Assembly (NCBI GenBank): GCA_902781705.1
Contig: CACZKE010000013.1
Location: forward strand, 22,308 to 86,307
Origin: an uncultured Bacteroidia bacterium
Lineage (GTDB): Bacteria; Bacteroidota; Bacteroidia; Bacteroidales; UBA932
Reading direction: 5' to 3'
Length of the DNA stretch: 64,000 nt
Under the pieces are notes generated by a model. The model was not told the DNA's origin. It ran no database searches and worked only from the letters and a program-made list of their open reading frames with translations. Each line of letters opens with the position of its first letter. The first letter of the stretch is position 1. Of the stretch, positions 35,900 to 44,752 are shown piece after piece. The translations under genes were made by a program, and so were the position numbers.

Positions 35900-36115
35900 T
35901 TACTCGCCCTTGACTTCCTCGACGACCTCCTGGGCAGCGGCAGCGACGGTGTCGGCAGCAGCGGCGACAGTGGAATCGACAGCCTCGGCGGTGGCCTCGA
36001 CGGCCTCCTCGACAGCAGCCTCGGCCTCAGCGGCCTTCTTGGAATTGTTGTTGCCGCAAGCGCTGGCAGCAACCATCATCGCGACGATGGCGACGGACAC
36101 AAATACCTTTTTCAT
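35900..36115 (-). CDS. Small Ala/Glu/Val-rich lipoprotein
   Basis: A 71-residue lipoprotein: signal MKKVFVSVAIVAMMVAASAC, then a low-complexity Ala-Glu-Val helix made of repeats such as EAVEATAEAV and AADTVAAAAQEV. It resembles small outer-membrane lipoproteins with a long helix. No function is known. The ATG at 36115 gives the best signal peptide; an upstream ATG at 36133 is less likely. Confidence 0.75.
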   Translation of the reverse strand: MKKVFVSVAIVAMMVAASACGNNNSKKAAEAEAAVEEAVEATAEAVDSTVAAAADTVAAAAQEVVEEVKGE

Positions 36116-36242
36116 AGCTGATAAGATATACATTGGTAAAAAAACACTTTTCCGGCCGCAAAATTACATCGCATTCCGGACATTTCAAAGAATTTTTTAA
36201 AAAAATTATAATCTTGGAATGCCCTTGGTATGCAGCGGCATA

Positions 36243-36734
36243 TCAGCGTTTTAGTTCGAACACCTCCATATCGTGGATATTTCCGCTATCAATATGAAAG
36301 CGGAGGGCCGTCCGAACCGCGTGCCAGCCCTGTTTTCCACAGGCTCCCGGATTGATATACAGCAAGTTGAATGATTTATCCCGCATGACCTTCAAGATAT
36401 GGGAATGTCCGCACACGAACACGTCGGGGCGATACTGCCGGATCAGGGCCCGCGCCTCGGGATAGTAATGCCCGGGCGACCCGCCGATGTGCGTCATCAG
36501 GATTTTCAGCCCTTCGCACTCCCAGAAACGGTACACCGGACAGTCGAAAATGAGTTTCCGGTCGTCGCAATTGCCGATGACGCCTTTCATGGGCTTGAAC
36601 GCCGCGATCTCCGCCGCCGTATCCAGTCCCCCGCCAAAGTCCCCGGCATGCCAGACCTCGTCCACCGGCTGCAGGAACTCCTTGAATTCGGGGCTGAATA
36701 CCCCGTGACTGTCCGATATGAGGCCGATATACAT
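36243..36734 (-). CDS. YfcE/MJ0936-family metallophosphoesterase
   Basis: A 163-residue phosphodiesterase with all five metal motifs: DSH at residues 8-10, GDFGG, GNCD, the THIGG loop and CGHSH. The substrate is unknown. It is the last gene of a minus-strand run from 41955. A stretch of about 130 A/T-rich bases (36116-36242) separates it from the lipoprotein gene and holds no gene I can support. Confidence 0.88.
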   Translation of the reverse strand: MYIGLISDSHGVFSPEFKEFLQPVDEVWHAGDFGGGLDTAAEIAAFKPMKGVIGNCDDRKLIFDCPVYRFWECEGLKILMTHIGGSPGHYYPEARALIRQYRPDVFVCGHSHILKVMRDKSFNLLYINPGACGKQGWHAVRTALRFHIDSGNIHDMEVFELKR

Positions 36735-36737
36735 ATG

Positions 36738-37514
36738 CTACCCCCGCGCCAGATACACCGCCGTGGCAGCGACGACTGCGGCCGTTTCGGTACGGAGGCG
36801 GGAGGCACCGAGGTGCACGGGGATGTAGCCGTGCTCGATGGCGAGGCGCGCCTCTTCCGGCGAGAAATCCCCTTCCGGGCCGATCAGGATGGTAATGTCC
36901 GTTGCGGTGCTCGTGGCAAGGGCCTCCTGGATGGAGATGCGGCGGGTGTCGCCTTCGAAGCAGTACGCGATGAGTTTGAGAGATTCCTTCACCTGCTCCA
37001 CAGGTTCGGAATGACAAGGTGTACTGTCATTTCGACCGAGCGAAGCGAGTGGAGAAATCTGTATGAAATCCTTGACGGACAGGGGCTCGGCGATTTCGGG
37101 GATGCGGGCCTTGAGGGACTGTTTGGTGGCGGAAAGGGCGATCCGGTAAGCCCGGTCGGTCTTGTAGACTTTCCGTTCGGAGCGCTCACCGATGACGGGG
37201 ACGATGCGGTCCACGCCTACCTCGGTGGCTTTTTCCACGAACCACTCGAAACGGTCGTTGTTCTTCGTGGGACAGCAGGCGACGGTGAGCCGGTACGGAT
37301 GGCCGCCCCAGCCGGGGATGGCCTCCAGCACCTCCGCTTCGGCCGATTTCGGGTTGTCGTCCGTCAACCGGCAGCGGAACATCGTCCCGCAGCCGTCGAT
37401 GACGTGGATTTCATCCCCGACCCGGTGGCGCAGCACCCGGACGCAGTGCCCGGATTCGTCGCTGTCCAGCCGGCAGAGGCGGCCGTCGGAGTCGTATGCG
37501 TAAAAAAGTTCCAC
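36738..37514 (-). CDS. rsmE: 16S rRNA m3U1498 methyltransferase with in-frame repeat insertion
   Basis: A SPOUT methyltransferase acting on the 30S subunit. The C-terminal knot motifs ILIGPEGDFSPEEARLA and HLGASRLRTETA bind SAM. The family core runs from IPEIAEPLSVKDFI directly to LIAYCFEGDTR. Here about 27 extra residues (including PLASLGRNDSTPCHSEP) interrupt it, coded by the inverted repeat at 36981-37060. The start is a GTG right after the tsaC stop. Confidence 0.93.
   Translation of the reverse strand: MELFYAYDSDGRLCRLDSDESGHCVRVLRHRVGDEIHVIDGCGTMFRCRLTDDNPKSAEAEVLEAIPGWGGHPYRLTVACCPTKNNDRFEWFVEKATEVGVDRIVPVIGERSERKVYKTDRAYRIALSATKQSLKARIPEIAEPLSVKDFIQISPLASLGRNDSTPCHSEPVEQVKESLKLIAYCFEGDTRRISIQEALATSTATDITILIGPEGDFSPEEARLAIEHGYIPVHLGASRLRTETAAVVAATAVYLARG
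36981..37060. repeat. 80-bp inverted repeat inserted in rsmE
   Basis: Two 36-bp arms (36981-37016 and 37025-37060) are imperfect inverted copies of the AGATTCC...GAATGACA repeat, separated by 8 bases. They form a long hairpin within the reading frame of rsmE. Confidence 0.85.
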
Positions 37515-38117
37515 CTACATCCGGATAATCTGAACCTGACCGTCCATGGCGACTTTGATGATCTGGGAGGCCTTGCCGGTGGAGCCGGCGTCAAAGGAGG
37601 GCGGAACGACGAAGTCCACGGCATCCTTGATCTCCTGCGGAATGTCGCTGAAGCGCTTGGGCGTGGGCTCGCCGGAGATATTGGCCGATGTGCTCACGAG
37701 GGGACGTCCCAGTTTGAAAATCAAGTCTTTGCAGAAATCGAACAGCGGAATGCGGATGCCCACGGAGCCATCCTCGGCCACCGCATTCCAGGCGAGGTGC
37801 CAGCGGTCGCCGGGCTCTCCCTCGATACCTGCCTGGGCCTCGGGATAGATGATCGTCATCGGGCTGTCATTGACTTCGACGAGATCCACGGCCATCGGGG
37901 GGATCTCCCGCACGTATTTCGCGACCATGTCCAGGTCATTGGCCAGCAGCACCAGCGACTTGGCTTCGCTGCGCCGCTTGATTTCAAAGATGCGCGCCAC
38001 CGCGGAAGGGTTCGTGGCGTCGCAGCCCAGGCCCCACACGGTGTCGGTCGGATACAGGATCGTGCCGCCGGCGCGAAGGGTCTTCAGGGCTTCGGCAAGG
38101 ACTTCATCTCTTTTCAT
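37515..38117 (-). CDS. tsaC: L-threonylcarbamoyladenylate synthase
   Basis: Makes threonylcarbamoyl-AMP for the t6A37 modification of ANN-decoding tRNAs. The 200-residue YrdC/Sua5 fold has PTDTVWGLGCDA, KRRSEAKSLVLL and the STSANISGEPTP loop. It lacks the extra C-terminal Sua5 domain. It overlaps the upstream nuclease-like gene by 14 bases. Confidence 0.93.
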   Translation of the reverse strand: MKRDEVLAEALKTLRAGGTILYPTDTVWGLGCDATNPSAVARIFEIKRRSEAKSLVLLANDLDMVAKYVREIPPMAVDLVEVNDSPMTIIYPEAQAGIEGEPGDRWHLAWNAVAEDGSVGIRIPLFDFCKDLIFKLGRPLVSTSANISGEPTPKRFSDIPQEIKDAVDFVVPPSFDAGSTGKASQIIKVAMDGQVQIIRM

Positions 38118-39186
38118 AGAAAGTGGTTATGACGGGATAATGGTCGGAATACTTGACTTTCGGGACCTCGCAGCGGACGGCCTCCAGGTCTCTCGGATAC
38201 AGGATATAGTCGATGCGGAGCAGCGGCCACAGTGTCCGGAACGTGGCGCCGAAGCCCTTCCCCGCCTTGACAAAAGCGTCGCTGCGGCCGCGGGACAGCC
38301 GGTACAGCGTATAGGACAGCGGATTGTCGTTGAAATCCCCGAGCACGACCGAGCGGACCGGGCAGGCATCCACGTCCTGCATGACGGCATCGACCTGCCG
38401 GGGGCGCTGGACGATGGAACGGCGCATCTTGCGGCCGGTATCCTCCACCGCCTCGTCGTCCACTTTCTTCAGCGAACGGACCAGACCCGAGAGCGAAATG
38501 TTGTAACTCTCGAAATGGCAGTTGTAGAAGCGTAAGACCGTGGAATCCAACTGGACGTCCGTATGGAGCGCCATGTTCGTGGATTTCTCGAAATCGATCT
38601 TCCCCTTGTACAGGACGGGCCGACGGGTGAGCGTGACGTTCCCGGCATGGCCTTTCTCCCCAGTAAGTACGTAATAATCGGCATGATAGCCCGGGAAATG
38701 GTCCCGGAACCAGGCCTCCATGTTCAGGGCGTTGGGCAGATAGAATTCCTGGAGGCAGATGACGTCGGCCTCCGTCTTCCGGAGGTAGGCGGCGATGGAA
38801 TCGGCCAGGACGAGACGACGCTCACCCATATCCCCGTGGGCGAAGAGGCCCACATTGTAGGATACCACTTTCAGAGTGGGTTCACGTTCCGGTTCGGGTG
38901 CCTTCCTCTGGTAATACTTTCCAATCAGGAAGATCGCCGGCAGGAGCATCAGGAACAGGAATCCGGTCATCCGCGAGCGCCGGACCAGGGCCCAGATGAA
39001 AAACAGGGTCGTCAGGATCACCAGCGGGATGAACAGCAGGCCGAAGATGGTGAAGAACCAGGCCTTGGCCGGATTCACGAACACGGACAGGTAACTCAGC
39101 AGGAGCAGGCCCGCAATGATGAGGGCCGCCGTCCCGAAAGTCAGGCGCGAGAACCAGCCGGGGCGTTTCTTTTCTACCTCCGCCAT
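38104..39186 (-). CDS. Membrane endonuclease/exonuclease/phosphatase-family protein
   Basis: The 360-residue protein has two or three N-terminal transmembrane helices (about residues 15-105) and a C-terminal EEP domain. Motifs are VVSYNVG, the catalytic Glu in CLQEF, VVLGDFNDNP and SDHYPV. The active site would lie outside the cytoplasm or at the membrane, which suits lipid-phosphate or nucleic-acid cleavage; the substrate is unknown. Confidence 0.87.
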   Translation of the reverse strand: MAEVEKKRPGWFSRLTFGTAALIIAGLLLLSYLSVFVNPAKAWFFTIFGLLFIPLVILTTLFFIWALVRRSRMTGFLFLMLLPAIFLIGKYYQRKAPEPEREPTLKVVSYNVGLFAHGDMGERRLVLADSIAAYLRKTEADVICLQEFYLPNALNMEAWFRDHFPGYHADYYVLTGEKGHAGNVTLTRRPVLYKGKIDFEKSTNMALHTDVQLDSTVLRFYNCHFESYNISLSGLVRSLKKVDDEAVEDTGRKMRRSIVQRPRQVDAVMQDVDACPVRSVVLGDFNDNPLSYTLYRLSRGRSDAFVKAGKGFGATFRTLWPLLRIDYILYPRDLEAVRCEVPKVKYSDHYPVITTFYEKR

Positions 39187-39824
39187 ATCGCTCCGGTTTT
39201 ACGCCAGTACAGGACCAGCAGGAAGGCGAACAGGGCACCGCCCAGGTGTGCGAAATGGGCGATGCCCATCTGCGTTCCGGTAATGCCGGTCAGGAGTTCG
39301 ATGCCGATGAAGATGGCGACCATCCACTTCGCATCCAGGGTGACCGGCGGGAAGATCAGGGTCATCCGGGCCTGCGGATACAGCATCGCAAAGGCGACGA
39401 GAACGCCGTAGATGGCGCCCGAAGCGCCCACGACCGGGGTCCGGAGCAAGTCGATGTACGCCGCGCTGTTCGGGGACAGGGACTGCGCCTGGAGCCACTC
39501 CACGCCCGTGTGCAGGGCGACGGCGCCGAAACCGGCCACGAAATACAGGATCAGGAACTTGTTCGTCCCGAGCGCCCGTTCCACCACCATGCCGAACATC
39601 ACGAGGGTGTACATGTTGAACAGGATGTGCATGAAGCCCCCGTGCATGAACATGTGCGTGAGGGGTTGCCACCAGCGGAACAGGGGCGAAGCCGGATAGA
39701 ACATCGCGAAGGTCCCGTACATGAAATCCTGGTTGATCAGCGTGGCGACGAAGACGATCACGTTGGTGATGAGGATGTTCCGGGTTACCTTCGGGATATT
39801 TTCGAGAAAAGCAGGCAAGGCCAT
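39174..39824 (-). CDS. Rhomboid-family intramembrane serine protease
   Basis: A 216-residue, roughly six-helix protein. The HMFMHGGFMHILFNMYTL helix gives the HxxxN oxyanion site, the nucleophile is S135 in GASGAIYG, and the catalytic His is in GIAHFAHLGGALFAF. It overlaps the EEP gene by 13 bases and follows mutL by one base. Confidence 0.92.
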   Translation of the reverse strand: MALPAFLENIPKVTRNILITNVIVFVATLINQDFMYGTFAMFYPASPLFRWWQPLTHMFMHGGFMHILFNMYTLVMFGMVVERALGTNKFLILYFVAGFGAVALHTGVEWLQAQSLSPNSAAYIDLLRTPVVGASGAIYGVLVAFAMLYPQARMTLIFPPVTLDAKWMVAIFIGIELLTGITGTQMGIAHFAHLGGALFAFLLVLYWRKTGAIWRR

Positions 39825-39825
39825 G

Positions 39826-41643
39826 TCAGAATCGTTTGTCGATCTCCTCCAGCGGCAGGATGCTGATGATCCGGCGGCCGGCGGAGGTGAATTCGGGGTT
39901 TTCGGATGCGAGGAGGGCGTCCACGAGGCGCTGGGCCTCGGTGGGCGAGGTAAGTTTTTCCCCGCCGGAAGCGCCCAGGAGGGCGAACTTCTGCGCGAGG
40001 GACTGCTCCATCATTTCGGGAAGGGCGCTGTGGTCCTCGCCGAGGATGAGGATGAGGTCTCCCACCATGGTGTGGACCTTGCCGGCCTCGGTGCTGTAGC
40101 CTTCGGGGACGCCGTTCACGACTACCGTGTCGGTCCCGAAGGCGTCGATATCGAAGCCCAGGCGCCGCAGCAGGTCCTGGTGCTCGTCGAAGAGCAGGCG
40201 GCCGCCCACCCCGACATTGACCTGGACGGGAAAGAGGGTGCTCTGGCTCACATGGGCCTCTTTGCCGAGGACTTTGAGGAAACGGTCGTAGAGGATGCGC
40301 TCCCGGGCGCGGGCGACGTTCACGATCATCACCCCGGAAGCCGACTGGGAGAAGATGTATTTTCCCTGGACGGTGAGGACCTGCGCCGACGGCATCGTGC
40401 GGTCTTCGAAGAGTTTCCCGTAGTCCTCATGCTTGTCCACGGTATAGGAAGGGCGCATGGACGGCTGAGGGCCTGCGCCACCTTGAACAGGAGCGAAGTC
40501 CCTGTCGTCCAGGTACTTGTCTCCAGCAGTGAAGGGATTGTAGGTCGGGTCCACGCCGGCCGTGGGGATACTCACGGGACGGTATTCGTCGAAGCGGGTG
40601 CCCAGTACCGGCATCTCCCGCGCCTCGGGATTGTCGAAGTCGATGGCGCCGCCGGCGCCGCCGCGGGCCGTGGCTTCCCGGACGCAGGCATAGAGGGTCT
40701 GGAAGATGACGCTGTCCTCCTCGAACTTGATCTCGGTCTTGGTGGGGTGGATGTTCACGTCGATGGTGGAAGGGTCCACCTCCAGGAAGATGAAATAGGA
40801 CGGCGTCGTTCCCTCCGGAATCAGCGCCTCATAGGCCTTCATGACGGCCTTGTGCAGGTAGGGACTCCGGAAATAGCGGCTGTTGACAAAGAGGAACTGG
40901 TTCCCCAGGGTCTTCTTCGCGGATTCTGGCCGGCCCACGAACCCGTGGATCCGGACGATGGTGGTATCGGCCTCGATGTCCGTCACTTCCCCGACGACGG
41001 CGCTTCCGAGAAGGTCCATCACCCTGAATTTCAGGGATTTCGCCGGTTTGAGGACATGGATGTCCCGGCCGTTGTGGATGAGGGTGAAAGCGATGTCCGG
41101 CCGGGTGAGGGCGACGCGCTGGAACTCCTCCACGATGTGGCGGAACTCCACGTTGTCGGACTTGAGGAACTTGCGGCGGGCAGGGACGTTGTAAAAGAGG
41201 TTCCGGACCGCGAAGTTGGAGCCCTTGGGGGTGGCGACTTCGCGGGTGGCCAGGTGCTCGGAGCCGGAGAATTCCACCTCCACGCCCACTTCGTCCTCTT
41301 CGCGGCGGGTCCTCAGGACCACATCGGCGACGGCGGCGATGGAAGCGAGGGCCTCCCCGCGGAAACCGAAAGTGATGATTTCCTGCAGGTCCTCGGCCGT
41401 GGCGATCTTGGAGGTGGCATGGCGTTCGAAGCACAGGACGGCATCGTCCGGGGACATGCCGCAGCCGTTGTCGATGACCTGGATGAGGGTGCGTCCGGCG
41501 TCCGTCACGGTGACGGAAACCTGCGTCGCGCCGGCGTCCACGGCATTCTCCATGAGTTCCTTCACCACGGAAGCGGGCCGCTGGACGACCTCTCCCGCGG
41601 CGATCATGTCCGCGATGTTCCGGGGTAGGATCCTGAGTTCCAT
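39826..41643 (-). CDS. mutL: DNA mismatch repair protein MutL
   Basis: A GHKL ATPase that links mismatch recognition to strand removal. The N-terminal ATPase motifs are ELMENAVDAGAT, DNGCGM, ATSKI and GFRGEALASI. The 605-residue length is normal. The C-terminal endonuclease motif DQHAx2Ex4E is not intact: the matching region reads MIVNVARARERILYDRF. The protein may therefore lack the nicking activity of most non-gamma-proteobacterial MutL proteins. Confidence 0.94.
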   Translation of the reverse strand: MELRILPRNIADMIAAGEVVQRPASVVKELMENAVDAGATQVSVTVTDAGRTLIQVIDNGCGMSPDDAVLCFERHATSKIATAEDLQEIITFGFRGEALASIAAVADVVLRTRREEDEVGVEVEFSGSEHLATREVATPKGSNFAVRNLFYNVPARRKFLKSDNVEFRHIVEEFQRVALTRPDIAFTLIHNGRDIHVLKPAKSLKFRVMDLLGSAVVGEVTDIEADTTIVRIHGFVGRPESAKKTLGNQFLFVNSRYFRSPYLHKAVMKAYEALIPEGTTPSYFIFLEVDPSTIDVNIHPTKTEIKFEEDSVIFQTLYACVREATARGGAGGAIDFDNPEAREMPVLGTRFDEYRPVSIPTAGVDPTYNPFTAGDKYLDDRDFAPVQGGAGPQPSMRPSYTVDKHEDYGKLFEDRTMPSAQVLTVQGKYIFSQSASGVMIVNVARARERILYDRFLKVLGKEAHVSQSTLFPVQVNVGVGGRLLFDEHQDLLRRLGFDIDAFGTDTVVVNGVPEGYSTEAGKVHTMVGDLILILGEDHSALPEMMEQSLAQKFALLGASGGEKLTSPTEAQRLVDALLASENPEFTSAGRRIISILPLEEIDKRF

Positions 41644-41955
41644 CTAGCCGAGGAGGGAATAGAACTTCGTGATGTAGATCAGGACCACGGCCACCAGAAG
41701 CAGGGCGACGATGCTGATAATCACCTGCGTACGTGTCTGGGTGGAACGCATGCGCTTGTAATTGCCGTCGCGCCAGGCACCGCGGATGCTGCTGCCGGGA
41801 ACATACTTTCCTTCCTTGGCGGCCTGCTTGTTGGAGCCGTCCACATCACCGAACAGGCGCTTGCGCTCCTCCTCTTCGGGGTCGTAGTAGCGGGGCTTGT
41901 AGTTGAACACCCGGTGTTCCTGGCTTCCGAAGAAACCGAAATTGAATCCTGCCAT
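41644..41955 (-). CDS. Small C-terminally membrane-anchored protein
   Basis: A 103-residue protein with an aromatic, charged N-terminus (NFGFFGSQEHRVFNYKPRYYDPEEEERK), a basic linker, and one C-terminal membrane helix (VIISIVALLLVAVVLIYIT). Function is unknown. It starts the minus-strand operon that continues with mutL, and its stop touches the mutL ATG. Confidence 0.8.
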   Translation of the reverse strand: MAGFNFGFFGSQEHRVFNYKPRYYDPEEEERKRLFGDVDGSNKQAAKEGKYVPGSSIRGAWRDGNYKRMRSTQTRTQVIISIVALLLVAVVLIYITKFYSLLG

Positions 41956-41977
41956 AGTGCCTATGCTTGTTAACCTA

Positions 41978-42005
41978 CAAAATTAATCATTTTTCATTAT
42001 ATTTG
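41978..42005. promoter_or_regulatory. Divergent promoter, 103-residue gene / ispF
   Basis: A leftward TAATTTTG (41978-41985) and a rightward TATATTTG (41998-42005) both match TAnnTTTG, 12 bp apart. The rightward box ends 5 bases before the ispF ATG, so ispF is probably leaderless. Confidence 0.65.
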
Positions 42006-42010
42006 CGTCT

Positions 42011-42490
42011 ATGGAAATCAGAATCGGAAACGGATACGACGTACACGCCCTCGCGGAAGGGCTTCCCATGTGGCTGGGCGGGGTCCGCATCCCGTCGGAA
42101 ACGGGCTTCGTGGCCCACTCGGACGGCGACGTGGCCATCCACGCCCTGTGCGACGCCCTCCTCGGCGCCCTCGCCCTCGGGGACATCGGCCATCTGTTCC
42201 CCGACACCTCCCCCGAGTGGAAGGGCATCGACAGCAAGATCCTGCTGGAGAAGGTCGTAGCCCTCATCGCATCGAAAGGCTGGCGCGTCGGCAACGCCGA
42301 CGTCACCATCGCCCTCCAGCGTCCCAAACTCGCCCCGCACATCCTCTCCATGCGGGAAACCCTCGCCCGCGTCATGGGCATCCCCGTCGATGCAGTCTCC
42401 GTCAAGGCCACCACGACCGAACGCCTCGGCTTCGTGGGCCGCTGTGAGGGCTGCGAGGTCTGGGCTTCCGTCACCGTGATGAATCCCTAG
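42011..42490 (+). CDS. ispF: 2-C-methyl-D-erythritol 2,4-cyclodiphosphate synthase
   Basis: The MEP isoprenoid pathway enzyme. Zinc ligands Asp and His lie in GNGYDVHAL, and the [25 protein letters not shown] signature is intact. The [14 protein letters not shown]-terminus is also typical. The 159-residue length is normal. It shows that the organism uses the MEP route. Confidence 0.96.
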   Translation: MEIRIGNGYDVHALAEGLPMWLGGVRIPSETGFVAHSDGDVAIHALCDALLGALALGDIGHLFPDTSPEWKGIDSKILLEKVVALIASKGWRVGNADVTIALQRPKLAPHILSMRETLARVMGIPVDAVSVKATTTERLGFVGRCEGCEVWASVTVMNP

Positions 42491-42531
42491 GCCCGTCCCA
42501 AGCAAGTCACTGAAGTACAGTACATTATGCG

Positions 42532-42563
42532 AAACACCCTGGTACATTTGCACCAGGGAGTTT
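42532..42563. repeat. CCTGGT hairpin element, copy D
   Basis: A 12-bp stem with one mismatch (42532-42543 with 42552-42563) and an 8-nt loop. The core and flanks match copy C at 24570. It lies between the convergent 3' ends of ispF and the LacI-family gene. Confidence 0.75.
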
Positions 42564-42603
42564 TTATAATGCGCTGATTATCAGCCGATTGGGTGCCAGC
42601 GGC

Positions 42604-43602
42604 CTAAATGGAGGCTCCGGGGATGAAGGTGGGGAGGAGTTTGATTTGGGAGTGGTTGTCGCTGCGGCCGGAGAGTTTGTCCATGAGGATCTTTACGGCC
42701 AGGGTGGACATGTCGGCGGTGGGTTGGCCTACGCGGGCGATGGACGGGGTGAGGTAGTCCATGTACATGTTGTCGTCGAAGGAGAGGAGCGCTATGTCGG
42801 AAGGAATGTCCAGACCCGATTCTTTGATGGCCTTGAGGGCGCCCAGCATGATGGTGTTGCTGAGGGCGAAAATGGCTTTGGGCGGGGCGGGCCTGTTGAG
42901 CAGGAGTTTGGTCTCCAGATAACCGTTCTGGATGGTGAAGTCGTTGCCCACTACCTTGCAATTTTCTTCCAGTCCGTTTTTCTGCATGGCTTCCCGGTAG
43001 CCGTGTATCCTTTCCTTATTGGGCATGGAAGAGGCCGCGCCCTGGATGCAGACAATCTCCCGATACCCTGCCGAAATCAGTTTGACTGTAGCCAGAAAAG
43101 CCCCCTGATAGTTATTGGTGGTAACATAGGGCAGGGTGGTGTTCTCGTAATATCTGTCGATGAGGACGATGGGAACTTTGTGCCCCAACCTTTCCAGGGC
43201 CGATGCATCGATACCGCTGGGCGCCGCTATTATACCCTCTACCTGCCTGGAAATCAACGATTCCACTCCTTCTATGAGCGTATTGTCGTTCTCCATGGTG
43301 TCGATGACGATGGTGATATAGGACTGTTCTCTGAGTTTGGTGACGATGACGCTGGCCATCTCTGCAAAGAAAGGATTGGAGATGGAGGGGATAAGAAGTC
43401 CTATGATGCCGGATCCGGGGTTGCGCAAATTTTGCGCAGACGCGTTGGGCATATACATGCAGCGGTGGGCTTCTTCTAAAACCTTGTCCCTTGTGGCGTC
43501 GCTGATTCTGTATTTTTCGGCGTCTCCACGCAGTACACGTGAGACTGTGGTGGCCGATACTCCAATCCGGGCAGCTATGGAAGATAGGGTTTCCTTTTTC
43601 AT
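42604..43602 (-). CDS. LacI-family transcriptional regulator
   Basis: A 332-residue repressor-type regulator. The N-terminal helix-turn-helix is LSSIAARIGVSATTVSRVL, followed by a hinge helix and a periplasmic-binding-like sugar domain. It is divergent from the ribose/nucleoside locus and a perfect palindrome overlaps its own promoter, so it probably controls both. The effector may be ribose or a nucleoside (inference). Known ribose PULs in Bacteroides use another regulator type, so this is a variation. Confidence 0.92.
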   Translation of the reverse strand: MKKETLSSIAARIGVSATTVSRVLRGDAEKYRISDATRDKVLEEAHRCMYMPNASAQNLRNPGSGIIGLLIPSISNPFFAEMASVIVTKLREQSYITIVIDTMENDNTLIEGVESLISRQVEGIIAAPSGIDASALERLGHKVPIVLIDRYYENTTLPYVTTNNYQGAFLATVKLISAGYREIVCIQGAASSMPNKERIHGYREAMQKNGLEENCKVVGNDFTIQNGYLETKLLLNRPAPPKAIFALSNTIMLGALKAIKESGLDIPSDIALLSFDDNMYMDYLTPSIARVGQPTADMSTLAVKILMDKLSGRSDNHSQIKLLPTFIPGASI

Positions 43603-43611
43603 TGGGAATGG

Positions 43612-43630
43612 TTGTGGTTAGCGACCACAA
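43612..43630. promoter_or_regulatory. LacI-type operator
   Basis: TTGTGGT (43612-43618) and ACCACAA (43624-43630) are perfect inverted arms with a 5-base spacer. The right arm overlaps the -7 box of the regulator gene. A second GCGACCA half-site occurs exactly 60 bp downstream (43621-43627 and 43681-43687), which suggests paired operators on the same face of the helix. Confidence 0.7.
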
Positions 43631-43635
43631 AATTA
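43628..43635 (-). promoter_or_regulatory. LacI-family gene promoter -7 element
   Basis: Minus-strand TAATTTTG matches TAnnTTTG, 25 bases before the ATG at 43602. It shares bases with the operator, consistent with autoregulation. Confidence 0.6.
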
Positions 43636-43741
43636 AAAAATCGCGCAATATATTCCAAAAATTTTCAAAAAACCGCTTGTGCGACCAAAAAATTTCGTTA
43701 AAAAACTATTTTCTTTGCACAAAGGACTGGAGGATTTGCCT

Positions 43742-44752
43742 ATGAGAAAGACTGTATTACTGCTATTTTCTGTTGCGGCACTGCTCTGTGCCTGCAAACA
43801 GGTGCCTTCTGCAGGGGAGGTCGCCGGTGTTATCTTCGAAACTGATATGGGCAACGACGTGGACGACGCCCTCGCTGCCGATATGCTCTTCAAGTATACC
43901 GCCCAGGGGAAGATTAAACTCCTGGGAATGGGCCTTAACAAAGATTGGGAAGACTCCAGGGAATACCTGGATATCCTGAACACCTGGTACGGCTGCCCGG
44001 ACCTGCCGGTAGGCGTAGTCCGTGGCGGCGCTTCCTATGCCGATGACAAGAACTGCTATGCCTCCCGAGTATGCCAACTGAGGGATGTTGACGGAAAACC
44101 CCTGTTTCCCCGTTCCCGGACAGAGTATGCTTCTATTCCCGACGCCGTGGTCTTTTACAGGAAACTGCTGTCGGAAAGTGCGGACGGCACGGTGGACATC
44201 GTCTCCGTTGGTTTTTCCACCAATCTGTCCCGCCTGCTGGATTCGGCCCCCGACAAACTGAGCCCTCTCGGAGGGAAGGAGCTGGTTAAGGGAAAAGTCC
44301 GTACTCTGGTGGTGATGGGCGGTAATTTCGACGGCAGGAATCTTTCGGAGTTCAATATCGTAAAGGACATTCCCTCGGCTAAAAATGTGCTGGAAAACTG
44401 GCCTACGGAGGTGGTGCTCACTCCCTTCGAACTGGGCGAGAAGATCCTGTTCCCCGGCGCGGTCATTGAGGAGGCCGCCATTCCGACCCCGGTGACGGAA
44501 GGATACAAAGCCTTCCAGCCGATGCCTTACGACAGGCCCACCTGGGATTTGACCGCCGTCCTGTACGCAGTGGAAGGCCCCGGGTGGTTCACCCTGAGCC
44601 CCGCGGGAAAAGTAGAAGTCACTGAGGACGGCGGGACCATCTTTACGGAAGACCCGGCCGGGAACTGCAAATACCTGATGGTGAGCGACCAGCAGGCCCA
44701 TTCCATCGGCAAGCGATTAACCGAACTATTCAATGAAACTTATGTGCGCTAA
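43742..44752 (+). CDS. Nucleoside hydrolase lipoprotein
   Basis: Splits nucleosides into base and ribose. The 336-residue protein has the family calcium-binding motif DMGNDVDDALA (D35, D39, D41, D42) and a C-terminal PTWDLTAVLYA metal-site Asp. A lipoprotein-type signal (MRKTVLLLFSVAALLCAC) places it in the periplasm or outer membrane. It is the first gene of the locus and is coupled to ribokinase by a 20-base overlap, so released ribose can be phosphorylated after import. The ATG at 43742 begins the signal peptide. Confidence 0.92.
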   Translation: MRKTVLLLFSVAALLCACKQVPSAGEVAGVIFETDMGNDVDDALAADMLFKYTAQGKIKLLGMGLNKDWEDSREYLDILNTWYGCPDLPVGVVRGGASYADDKNCYASRVCQLRDVDGKPLFPRSRTEYASIPDAVVFYRKLLSESADGTVDIVSVGFSTNLSRLLDSAPDKLSPLGGKELVKGKVRTLVVMGGNFDGRNLSEFNIVKDIPSAKNVLENWPTEVVLTPFELGEKILFPGAVIEEAAIPTPVTEGYKAFQPMPYDRPTWDLTAVLYAVEGPGWFTLSPAGKVEVTEDGGTIFTEDPAGNCKYLMVSDQQAHSIGKRLTELFNETYVR

